From positions 1 to 64,000 of IMG/VR virus record IMGVR_UViG_3300042862_000066: a DNA stretch of 64,000 bases; one strand, given 5' to 3'. Every line of letters starts with the position of its first letter. Positions within the stretch are counted from its first letter, which is position 1. The translations under genes and the position numbers were made by a program. This stretch comes from a virus. The notes beneath the pieces are model-generated. The model did no database searches. It was not told the origin of the DNA and saw only the letters and a list, made by a program, of their open reading frames with translations. Positions 33,957-42,892 of this stretch are shown here, in pieces.

Positions 33957-36900
33957 TATTCGCAGCCTAAAGAGTTATCAAATTCGTCGTCAATTTCTTT
34001 CTGGTCAGCAGCCTTAGCTTTTTCTAAGTCTGCATTAATTGCATCGACCCCATTTACATCTACAGCGTTACTAACATTAGTATTAGAGTTCTCTACTTCA
34101 TCTGGAGTTACGGTTACCCCTGTTGGGATATTTTCCGCATTCTGTCTGTACATATACTCTACACCGTTTTTAAGATCAGTTGGGTTCAATATCATAGTTT
34201 CTTCTGAATTAAGCGGTTTAATTCTAATAGTATTGTCTGAGGTATTCTTTCCGAGTACTTGTACAATACCACTTCTACCGTATTTTTTTCTGTCTTTCAT
34301 TACCAGCAAGTCGTTCTTGCCTACTTCTTCAAAGGTAGGAATTTTTGAGGACAATTCCTGCATTTTTTTATTCATAAGTTTGGTAAAGTCCTCGATAGAT
34401 AGACCCTCATCCTCTGCCATTAAGTTGGTAGTATTGTTACGGATATCTTCAAGTTCTTCCAAAGTTGTGGCGTCCTCAATGCTTTGTTTAACCTTACCTT
34501 TTATTCTTTCTTTTACTGTATAAGTTTTGGCCTTACCTGTAAGTACATCACCAACTTGTTCAGTAATTTCAAACATCTCGATGTTTTTACTAACCTTTGC
34601 TTTCTTAGCACCTAATTCGTAAGATCTAATATTAGCTACAGCTTTTTTACCTAAGGCCTCTTCAATGACATCATCATTTTTATTTATGAGAATCATGTCA
34701 GCATTCTTGGCAAATCGTCCTGATGTTGTAATAACCGTGTTACCAGCATCAGCGGCTGCTTGCATTCTAGTAAGAGTCTCTGCGTAAACCTCAGCTGCTT
34801 TTTTACTATCTGACTTAAATAAACTAAATAGAACGTCGCCTAGATTTTTATCTCCTACAGCAATACCGTTGTCTGCTAATACCTCTTTAAAGATATCATC
34901 TGTGTTTATTACATCTTCTCCTAAAGCACTGACATCCATATTGTTATGGACGGTGGTATAGATAATCTTACCCTTAAACTTACTTTTTACTTTGCTCTTA
35001 GGCTTATTTCCTTTCTTATGTGCATCTATAGCAGCCATAGCCTGTTCTTCAGTATCAAGATATTCAGCTATGATCTCTCCGTCTTTGATAACATTATATG
35101 TATCATCGTTGTAAAGATAAACTGTGTATCCATCTACTTCTTTTTGTTCTTTTACAGCACTTGGATCAACAGTAACAGGTGCTCCAGTCAAACCATTTCT
35201 TTTATTATAGTTAGCTATAACTCTTGCTGCTCTTGGTTCACGTTTAATATAACGAGATATATCACTGTCAGGAATAATTGGTTTATTATTAGCAATCTGT
35301 TCCTGGTTAAATAGCTTAAGATCAGCTCTAAGAATTGTTTGCAAATCCTTAGGCATTTCATTCATAGGGGTATCTACTGTAATAGCTTGTCCACCTGCAG
35401 TAGTTGTAGGTGTAATTACATTAGACTCTCCTTTTGAAAGTATAGGATTACCTTGGAACTTATTAGATATGATACCAACTGCCTCATCTAAAGCACTATT
35501 ACTAGAAACTTTTTTAAATCCTAGAAGCTTACCTAAGAATTTTCTGATCTTGTCTACAAGCTCTGTCCAAAGATTCTCATTGGTTTTTTCATACGGGATA
35601 GCATTTAAAGCATTCTGTGCCAATGGGTTAGTCAGGGCCTCGGCCATAAACTTCTCAGGACTTGCGAGCATTGTATTAAATACAGCAACGTCATTAGGGT
35701 CTGTTAAAGAATCTTTGTTTGCTTCTCTAAATGTAATCGCAGCATCCATTAATCCTTTAATAGCTTTTGAGAAAGCTGGGTCTGATAACCCTTCTTCTGT
35801 CATCTTCTGGATCAACGGATTTAATACAGAGTATTCAAATGCAACTTGGATGTCTCCAAAGTCTGATGCTGAGTAACGTAAGTCTACGATTATTCCATCA
35901 TTCTTAGAATAACTAAATGCGATAGGCTGAGTTGTAGAGATTTCCATCTCCTCCTCAGGTTTAACAAACGTAAGCATTCTACGGGCTAATGCTCTTGCTG
36001 CAGGCTTACCGTATCTGTTCGCTATAATATAATCTAGTACGTCAGATGTTTTAACCATCTGAGACTTAAGCTTAGGATCTAATCCTAGGCCTTTCATTAA
36101 ATCTCGTAAAGATCGTTTGTCGTTCTTTGATTTAAAATCATATGCTCTAACAAAAGACTCGGCGCCCTCTTCTGCAATTACTTTACCCGCTAGGTTAAAT
36201 CCATTCTCTTCTTCAAAGTCTTCTAGGAAGTCAAGGATCTCTTTATATCTAGGGCTATTTGTTTCGATAGGTTTTTTAGTCGCAGCATCATAAAATGTAG
36301 ATGGTACTCTTTCGCCGCGCATCAAAGCGTCTATTTCATCAGGCATAAAGAATACGTTAAACTTTTCGTACATCTCACGGATAAGGTCATTAACCTTCAT
36401 TCTGTTTTCAAACTCGCTAAGAGACTCCTGTAATTTTTTAGCAGCAATCTGATGAGCTGCTCTAGCAGCACCACTAAACTTTTTAGCCGACTCTGAAAAA
36501 TACATAGGATCATTAAGAAGGTTAACCATCATACTAGCAGCTTTTGAATCTACATCAAGCTCTAGATAATCTTCTAGCATACCGTATACTCTGTCTATGT
36601 CTGTAGCAAGAAGAGGCTTTCCTCCTTTTGCTGAAGCAGCGGCAAGAACCTTTAAGTAGTTTTCTAAGTCACCTCGCATTTCTTTTTTAAAGTAATCTAC
36701 GTGACGAGATGCCGCGTCAGACTCCTCAAAATTTAATTCAGTTTGTCTTGTAGCTCCTATTATAGTTAAAGACTTAGAGTTAACACTTACTTCTTTTGTT
36801 TTAGTATTACCTTTTGCATCAGTATATTGAATAACAACCTTGTTATTCTTTTTGCTAATAATCTTACCATTAATAGGTTTACCAGCTTTACCTTTATAAC

Positions 36901-39619
36901 TAACTGTTGCACCTACATCTAACTTCTCAACTGTTTCAACAGTATCTCTAATCTCAGTTGCTGTCTCAGGATTAACTGCAGCTTTTCTAGCTTTCTGCAC
37001 TTCTAAAGAATGGTTAATCATACTATTCTTTAAACGATTTAAAGCATCAAAGGCTTGTTGCTTTTGCTCACCAATAGCCTGTTGTTTAGCATCACCTTGT
37101 TTGAAGATGGCTATTTCCCCCTGTAAAGATTCTAGTTCGGCGTCTAGCTGTCCTTCATTAAATATGCTACTAATTCTACCGGCTGTAACTTTTGATAAGA
37201 TTGGATCCTCAGCTATAGTATTTAAAATACCTCCCATTCTACTCTGAGATCTATCAAATGTATATTCGTTATAGATAGCTTGTTTCCTTGCTTCTTCAAA
37301 ACCAATATAATCTATTCTCTCATCTATATCATCAGCGTCAACGCTAAATGGATTATTAATGCTAGAATATTTTTCATGACGCTCTTTAATCTGAGTAGCT
37401 TTATCTAATACAGCATCTAAACGTCCTCTTACATCTTTATTAAATTCATCTTTATTTCCTGACTCGGATGTATAGTTAAATGCTTCAGCAAGTTCTTCAT
37501 CGCTCATTCCTTGGTAATCCTCAATCTGATTTGTAAACAGATCGGCGTATCCCTTATTAATAAGCATTGATACGTGAGAGAATATAGAATCTTGTACAGC
37601 GTCTCCGTGTTCTTTCTTATCTCCGTTGTCTTCAGCGCGATCCATAATCTGAGAGAAATCCTTCTGCGCTTTAATATTGGCGTAGATAGGATCAAATGTT
37701 TTAGTAGGATCTGCCGCAAGATCATTTAAGAAAGTAGTAATCTTAGTTCTTTGTTCTTCTTTTTCTTCTCTCTGTCTTTGATATTGCTCAGGATTCTTAT
37801 ACTTATCGTACATATTTTTAGCGGCCTGAGGAGCTGCCTCAAATGCTAAAGACTGAGGACCTTGTACCAATCCTCCCATTAAGAAACCAGAGAAGAAAGT
37901 CTCAGCACCTTTTGCAGATAGCTGGCTTTTAAATCCTTCATTTAATGAGTCCATGAAGAAAGCAGTTCCTGCTCTTTCTGGACTAGCATATGTATCAAGG
38001 TAGTAGTTTGTCATTGCTTCAGATACGCCTTCTTGATAACTTTCTTGAAGACCCTCTGCAAGATTAGCTGACATATATCTTAAACCATTCTTAGCAAGAT
38101 TCTGAGGTCTAAACTGATTAACGGTATGCTTTAGATATTTTTTACTAAACCAACTTCTAGGATTAGAGGTGTCAATAAATCCTGCATATTTGCCACCGGC
38201 CTTCTTAGAAAAATTCTCAACCATCTTACCTAAGTTACCAGTTGGAATATTTCTAAAAGCTTTAAATCCTCCTAATGCTTTTTCGAATACAATTTTGTTA
38301 GAGAAAAATATAGCCGGGGCATTTGCTAGAGTAGTTTGTACACCAGCAGCTTTAGCTTGTTTAGCAATATCCTCGGCATCTTGTCCTATAGGAGCTTTAC
38401 CATTTTTAGTAATGTACTCTTGAATCAATTTATCTTGAACACCGTTTTGAACCATACCGCCCTCTAATCTAGATTCAGCTAGAGTCGTGTTCATCATTCT
38501 AAGGTCTCTATAGAAGCCGCCAAATGTTTTAGATACCTTGGCAAATTCGCCCATCTTATCAAAACCGTTTGCCCCAGTAGAAATGTTTTTTAATACATCT
38601 ACTGTATTATCAAGAGGATTCAAGAAGTTTCCTACTCCTCCCCAGAATTTTCTAGCGCTACTTATATTATTAAGACTATTACTTGCTGTACTCATAGTGC
38701 GGCCAGCATCTGTAACGTTCAATCCTGCACGAGTAATATCAGCTGCATTTTCAGCAGCCTTCATTCCTCCAAATAGTCCTTTAACAGCTTTTGTAAAACG
38801 ACCAGCATTTACTGCGGTTCTCCCAGCGGCTGCAGCATCAGATACAGGATTTAATCCTCCTTGTAATGCTGCCGCTCCCCATAGAGCTATTTCTTCTGCG
38901 GCTATCTCTCCGATTACTCCAAACGTATATGCAGAGTTTGCATATAGGTTAGTAGCAAATCCTCCAAATCCTTTTCTACTAGAGTTAGCAATAGACATTG
39001 CCTCTTCCATTTCTCTAGCATACTTAGTATCGCCAGCAGTATTTAAACTAAATAAGTCATCCCAGTTACCGAAGGTTTGTTTAAAACCCATTCCTGCTAG
39101 AGTACCCCATTGACTAGAGGCCCTTTTAAAGTCGTCCCATGCTGTACTATTTTGATTATAGTAAGCCTCATTATCTATATAGGGATTCCAACCAAGTTGC
39201 TTAAACTTTGGATGGTTATAATATCTATCAAAGTTATGTTCTTTTCCTGCACCGCTTGATATACCCCATACCTTTGCTGATTCTACAGCAGTAGGTTTAG
39301 CAACAGCTCCAGGACGGTAGGTGTTAGATACTAATTGATTCATTAAATCAATAGTACCATTCCCTTTACTACTAGGACCTTTAAAAGATGCTTGACCTGA
39401 TCTATAGGGATCATAACTATTTGGCCCCAAGTTTTTAGGAATACCGTTTGGTATCATGTTCCCAATACTGGAACTTCCCATTATCTCATCTACCCCTTGT
39501 TTTATCCTAGGTAGATCCTGATCCATTCTAGCCTTAGTCTGACTAAGTAATGTTAAGTACTGATCAATAGGATCTCCCTTTGGAGGAGTTGCGGTCATCA
39601 TATCAGCGGCTGATCTCAT
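33956..39619 (-). CDS. Giant cargo protein (1887 aa)
   Basis: This 1887-aa protein is largely helical, with Ala/Gly-rich amphipathic stretches (residues about 220-300, such as GEIAAEEIALWGAAALQGG) that could contact membrane, charged coiled coils in the middle, and a beta-rich C-terminal third including a KOW/SH3-like segment (VGATVSYKGKAGKPINGKI). A late alpha/beta segment has IIYTTVHNNMDVSALGEDV and GNTVITTSGRF, reminiscent of nucleotide-handling folds but without a P-loop. It is coupled by ATGA to the 1071-aa gene and by TAATG to the RNA polymerase gene, so the three are made together and are likely co-packaged. Function beyond cargo/ejection is not recognised. Confidence 0.68.
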   Translation of the reverse strand: MRSAADMMTATPPKGDPIDQYLTLLSQTKARMDQDLPRIKQGVDEIMGSSSIGNMIPNGIPKNLGPNSYDPYRSGQASFKGPSSKGNGTIDLMNQLVSNTYRPGAVAKPTAVESAKVWGISSGAGKEHNFDRYYNHPKFKQLGWNPYIDNEAYYNQNSTAWDDFKRASSQWGTLAGMGFKQTFGNWDDLFSLNTAGDTKYAREMEEAMSIANSSRKGFGGFATNLYANSAYTFGVIGEIAAEEIALWGAAALQGGLNPVSDAAAAGRTAVNAGRFTKAVKGLFGGMKAAENAADITRAGLNVTDAGRTMSTASNSLNNISSARKFWGGVGNFLNPLDNTVDVLKNISTGANGFDKMGEFAKVSKTFGGFYRDLRMMNTTLAESRLEGGMVQNGVQDKLIQEYITKNGKAPIGQDAEDIAKQAKAAGVQTTLANAPAIFFSNKIVFEKALGGFKAFRNIPTGNLGKMVENFSKKAGGKYAGFIDTSNPRSWFSKKYLKHTVNQFRPQNLAKNGLRYMSANLAEGLQESYQEGVSEAMTNYYLDTYASPERAGTAFFMDSLNEGFKSQLSAKGAETFFSGFLMGGLVQGPQSLAFEAAPQAAKNMYDKYKNPEQYQRQREEKEEQRTKITTFLNDLAADPTKTFDPIYANIKAQKDFSQIMDRAEDNGDKKEHGDAVQDSIFSHVSMLINKGYADLFTNQIEDYQGMSDEELAEAFNYTSESGNKDEFNKDVRGRLDAVLDKATQIKERHEKYSSINNPFSVDADDIDERIDYIGFEEARKQAIYNEYTFDRSQSRMGGILNTIAEDPILSKVTAGRISSIFNEGQLDAELESLQGEIAIFKQGDAKQQAIGEQKQQAFDALNRLKNSMINHSLEVQKARKAAVNPETATEIRDTVETVEKLDVGATVSYKGKAGKPINGKIISKKNNKVVIQYTDAKGNTKTKEVSVNSKSLTIIGATRQTELNFEESDAASRHVDYFKKEMRGDLENYLKVLAAASAKGGKPLLATDIDRVYGMLEDYLELDVDSKAASMMVNLLNDPMYFSESAKKFSGAARAAHQIAAKKLQESLSEFENRMKVNDLIREMYEKFNVFFMPDEIDALMRGERVPSTFYDAATKKPIETNSPRYKEILDFLEDFEEENGFNLAGKVIAEEGAESFVRAYDFKSKNDKRSLRDLMKGLGLDPKLKSQMVKTSDVLDYIIANRYGKPAARALARRMLTFVKPEEEMEISTTQPIAFSYSKNDGIIVDLRYSASDFGDIQVAFEYSVLNPLIQKMTEEGLSDPAFSKAIKGLMDAAITFREANKDSLTDPNDVAVFNTMLASPEKFMAEALTNPLAQNALNAIPYEKTNENLWTELVDKIRKFLGKLLGFKKVSSNSALDEAVGIISNKFQGNPILSKGESNVITPTTTAGGQAITVDTPMNEMPKDLQTILRADLKLFNQEQIANNKPIIPDSDISRYIKREPRAARVIANYNKRNGLTGAPVTVDPSAVKEQKEVDGYTVYLYNDDTYNVIKDGEIIAEYLDTEEQAMAAIDAHKKGNKPKSKVKSKFKGKIIYTTVHNNMDVSALGEDVINTDDIFKEVLADNGIAVGDKNLGDVLFSLFKSDSKKAAEVYAETLTRMQAAADAGNTVITTSGRFAKNADMILINKNDDVIEEALGKKAVANIRSYELGAKKAKVSKNIEMFEITEQVGDVLTGKAKTYTVKERIKGKVKQSIEDATTLEELEDIRNNTTNLMAEDEGLSIEDFTKLMNKKMQELSSKIPTFEEVGKNDLLVMKDRKKYGRSGIVQVLGKNTSDNTIRIKPLNSEETMILNPTDLKNGVEYMYRQNAENIPTGVTVTPDEVENSNTNVSNAVDVNGVDAINADLEKAKAADQKEIDDEFDNSLGCE

Positions 39620-42600
39620 TGATTTTCAAGTAATTGATTAGCATCGTACACTTTATTACCACTGTTTGCCGAAGCAGATTGTAAGAATCTTTGGTTAGCC
39701 ATTGATAAACCTGAGAACATCTCGTTATAAGTATTACTTAATGCATTAATATCTTCATAGGTTGTTCCAAATATAGGCTGTTGTACCAGTTGACCTGCAG
39801 CATTAAATGCTTTTGCCATACCCGTATAACTATATCCACCCGTAGCATTTTTAGCAAACTGAATATTACCTCCGTACTGGTTATAGTTATTAAGCTCTAA
39901 TCCTCCATTATCTACTAAAAATTCTTCTTTAGTTTGTTGCATAGATAAGAATCCTACTGACTTAACCTTATCGGCATCCATGAAGAATGTAATCTCTGGG
40001 GACTGTCCTGCTGCTACTTTGGCTGCAAGATCCCAAGTTGCTCCATGAAGATCATCTGTACCTTTATTCTCATTGATAAAACTCCTACTTGGTTTCCAAG
40101 TCATAGCTACTTTAGTAGCATCATTTGCTGCAAGAGCATGCATGGTAAATTGGCCAGAAGGTCTATTAGGATTTTGATCAGGCTTACCCCCATAATTTAA
40201 CATTGCTGTTTGCATCATGAAGTTTAAAGCATTTTGTGCTGACCCGTCATTTTCTAAGTTAGCATAGTCACCAGCAGTAATATCAAAACCATTTCCATAT
40301 ACAAACTTACTACCTTGCTGATTTCTGAAAGATTCAGATTGCATAGCAGGTAACATATCTTTTGTATAAGCATCCATTGCAATAGAGAATGAATTTGTAT
40401 TATAAGCGGCTGGATCAAAATTATATGTAGCGGCTTCTCCAAAATACTTGTTTAGTCCTCCTAATAAGCTAGGATCGCTAAATGCCTTAATCTCTAGGCC
40501 TGATGTATTATTCTTTGACAGTGTTTCATATGCCTCAGTTAAGTCTTCATACTTATCTATAGCATCTTCTCGCATATCAGCAATACGATCTTCCTCTGAT
40601 ATACTAAAGGTGTCGGCTCTTTGATAACCACCTTGTTCAGTTCTAGGATAATACTGTTCATCGTTTTTATGAGCCTCAATGTAATCAGTAAGGTATTCAT
40701 CTTCTGTTTTTGCTCTACCGAAATCACTAGTAAAATACTGTCCAGAATGCCAAGAATCGACATTAGAAATTCCTGAAATTTGCGATGCAATTTTCTGATT
40801 ATTTTCTTTTTGAATAGCTGTATACTTATCTAGCACAGCAATGTTACTAAGCATCTCCCCGTTATTAGCATCAATTCTATTTTGAATTTGTACTAATGAC
40901 GGATTATTTTTATCTATACCATTAAATCCATTATGTAATGCTAAGTTAATTCTATCGTTTACTTTTAGATAGTAGTCATTATGGTTAGGATCTGTTGTAT
41001 TTTTTAGACCGTCTGCATAAAGTTCATACTCTCCTTTGTCATTCTTTTTAACAAGTCCTCCTTTATAAACTTTCTCTGTTTTAGGGACAACTTTTTCCAC
41101 AGTTGGTGCAAGCCAGTTTGCAAGTTGCATCATCTTCTGGTCTCTCCATGATATTCCTGACCCCTCGATTACACTTTTATTATAGGTTGTTAGATCTACA
41201 TCAGCTAAAGGATTATACCAAGCTGGTGCTTCAACATTTTCGTAAGTAGTTTTATCTTCTTCAGTATATAATCCTAGAGTAGAATTAATCTCCTGCTCTA
41301 TTAATGTTTTTTCTTCTGGAGTTGCAGCATTCTTTAATCTAGCATTTTGAATAGCCAGATACTGATCCATGTTATTCTGAGCATAAGAGGTATTGGCCGT
41401 GAATAAGTTATTTAATTTACCTGCATTCTGTTGACTAATATTTGTATCTCCCGATACATTACCCGGTCCAGGAATTTTTGTAAGAATTCCTTGGTTAAAC
41501 ATGTCTGATAACCATCCTGCTCCTGATCCAGATCCGGGTACGGTATTTCCACCGTTCTCATACATCTTACCAGCGATATCCATTATCTTTAATGTCTTAT
41601 CATTATCGAATCGTATACCTTCTTCTATTACTCTATATCTATGATTAGTAGCAGCTAAAGCGTATTGATCCACTTCTGAATCTACTTTCATTTTTGACAT
41701 AGCATAATCCCTAGCAGTAGTAGTAACTAGACCATCCATTAGGAAATAAGTCATTGCGTTATCTACTCGGTATCTTAAACCTTGGCGGTCCATAGCATCA
41801 AAGTCTATAGCATCTGTTTGGCTTAAAACCTCATCATTTTTTTCTGTTACCGCATCTATAACCTGTTCATCCTTAACTACTTGTCTATACATTTCCACAA
41901 TGTCTTTATCCAAGTCTGGATCTACTCCCTCAGTCTGAATTTTTTTCTCAAGAACTTTTTTAGTAGTCTTTGTCTTATCTTTAGTCTCAGTATCTGTTTG
42001 ATTCTGGGCTCTATAAAATGTATTAATCTCGTCAACCTTTGTTTTAAGATATTCTGTTTCTGCTGCCATTTCATCTCCACCAAACTTTTCAGCATTAGTC
42101 TTCATATAGTTCTTACGATCTACATAAGCTTGTGCGCTGTACATATCTTTTATTCTAGGATCATTTACAATAAGACTGCTAAAGACATTTTGTAATGTAG
42201 GAATAGATTGTGGACCATTGGTAGTCTTAATAATATATCCCCCTTGCTTAGATAAAGTTTCAGGATTAAGATCATTAGCCTTAGCAAACTCAAATAGATC
42301 CTTAGTAGCGTTTACGAATGGCGAATACTTAGGAGCAGCAAAGTTTAAAGAGTCCTCGTCAGATGACTTAGCAAAATCTTCCGCTTGGTAATCCAAAGCT
42401 CTATCGCCAACATCCCATGCTGTAACACCTTTATCTTTTGGATTAGGGTTATTACGTAAACGATCAGCCTTTGACTTCTCTCCTCTATATCGCTTTGTAA
42501 AAGACATGTCAGCTCTAAAGTAATCATTATCTATTAGAGGCTGAAATAACTTAGATGCCGTCTGTACGTTTTCTGGTAAAGATAAATCGACGCCTGATAG

Positions 42601-42831
42601 ACGCTTTATCTCATTATCTAACCCCGTAAAGAATTCATTACGACGTTCGATGTTAGGTTCCCGCATCAAGTCAGAATTTAACAACTTGCCATATACGGAG
42701 CTGATTTTATTATAACCAGCTTCATACTGACCTTGCTTCGTTTCCAAAGCTTTTTGAAAGAAGTTAAAGTCCGGCTGAAAAGGCTGGATCTGAGGGATGT
42801 AATCTGTTAGTCCTTGTATGTACGTTGCCAT
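39616..42831 (-). CDS. Virion cargo protein family (1071 aa)
   Basis: This 1071-aa protein starts MATYIQGLTDYIPQIQPF and continues with ETKQGQYEAGYNKISSVYG and RLSGVDLSLPENVQ. I associate this N-terminus with a conserved virion-associated family in crAss-like and other Bacteroidota phages. It is helical and Asn/Asp/Tyr-rich, with no catalytic motif seen. It begins a tightly coupled gene run (1071, 1887, 4117, 1908 aa) after the only sizeable AT-rich gap in this arm, so its upstream region may carry a promoter. A role as a scaffold or partner of the packaged RNA polymerase is plausible but inferred. Confidence 0.72.
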   Translation of the reverse strand: MATYIQGLTDYIPQIQPFQPDFNFFQKALETKQGQYEAGYNKISSVYGKLLNSDLMREPNIERRNEFFTGLDNEIKRLSGVDLSLPENVQTASKLFQPLIDNDYFRADMSFTKRYRGEKSKADRLRNNPNPKDKGVTAWDVGDRALDYQAEDFAKSSDEDSLNFAAPKYSPFVNATKDLFEFAKANDLNPETLSKQGGYIIKTTNGPQSIPTLQNVFSSLIVNDPRIKDMYSAQAYVDRKNYMKTNAEKFGGDEMAAETEYLKTKVDEINTFYRAQNQTDTETKDKTKTTKKVLEKKIQTEGVDPDLDKDIVEMYRQVVKDEQVIDAVTEKNDEVLSQTDAIDFDAMDRQGLRYRVDNAMTYFLMDGLVTTTARDYAMSKMKVDSEVDQYALAATNHRYRVIEEGIRFDNDKTLKIMDIAGKMYENGGNTVPGSGSGAGWLSDMFNQGILTKIPGPGNVSGDTNISQQNAGKLNNLFTANTSYAQNNMDQYLAIQNARLKNAATPEEKTLIEQEINSTLGLYTEEDKTTYENVEAPAWYNPLADVDLTTYNKSVIEGSGISWRDQKMMQLANWLAPTVEKVVPKTEKVYKGGLVKKNDKGEYELYADGLKNTTDPNHNDYYLKVNDRINLALHNGFNGIDKNNPSLVQIQNRIDANNGEMLSNIAVLDKYTAIQKENNQKIASQISGISNVDSWHSGQYFTSDFGRAKTEDEYLTDYIEAHKNDEQYYPRTEQGGYQRADTFSISEEDRIADMREDAIDKYEDLTEAYETLSKNNTSGLEIKAFSDPSLLGGLNKYFGEAATYNFDPAAYNTNSFSIAMDAYTKDMLPAMQSESFRNQQGSKFVYGNGFDITAGDYANLENDGSAQNALNFMMQTAMLNYGGKPDQNPNRPSGQFTMHALAANDATKVAMTWKPSRSFINENKGTDDLHGATWDLAAKVAAGQSPEITFFMDADKVKSVGFLSMQQTKEEFLVDNGGLELNNYNQYGGNIQFAKNATGGYSYTGMAKAFNAAGQLVQQPIFGTTYEDINALSNTYNEMFSGLSMANQRFLQSASANSGNKVYDANQLLENQ

Positions 42832-42892
42832 ATCTTATTGTAAAAATACGAAAAAAAATCTTTAAAGTTTAATAAACTTTTTAAGTTTAAAT
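42832..42892 (-). promoter_or_regulatory. AT-rich intergenic leader before the giant cargo genes
   Basis: This 61-base gap is almost pure A/T. It contains AAAGTTT/AAACTTT inverted repeats around 42863-42879, followed on the minus strand by a run of eight T (plus-strand A-run near 42852). This could be a weak terminator after the transcript from the right and/or a promoter region for the 1071-aa gene. No clear TAnnTTTG box is present, so a phage-polymerase promoter is possible. Confidence 0.35.

Noticed and set aside
33927-34523. 198-aa plus-strand open frame opposite the end of the 1887-aa gene
   Set aside because: It lies wholly antisense to long coupled late genes, is Ser/Leu/Phe-rich as expected for a reversed frame, and has no start signal or recognisable motif.
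38538-39113. 191-aa plus-strand open frame opposite the 1887-aa gene
   Set aside because: It is antisense to an Ala-rich helical region; its Ala/Pro-rich composition is the mirror of that codon use, and there is no operon context.
33956-39619. P-loop kinase in the 1887-aa protein
   Set aside because: The segment near IIYTTVHNNMD lacks a GxxxxGK[ST] motif, so a kinase call is not supported.
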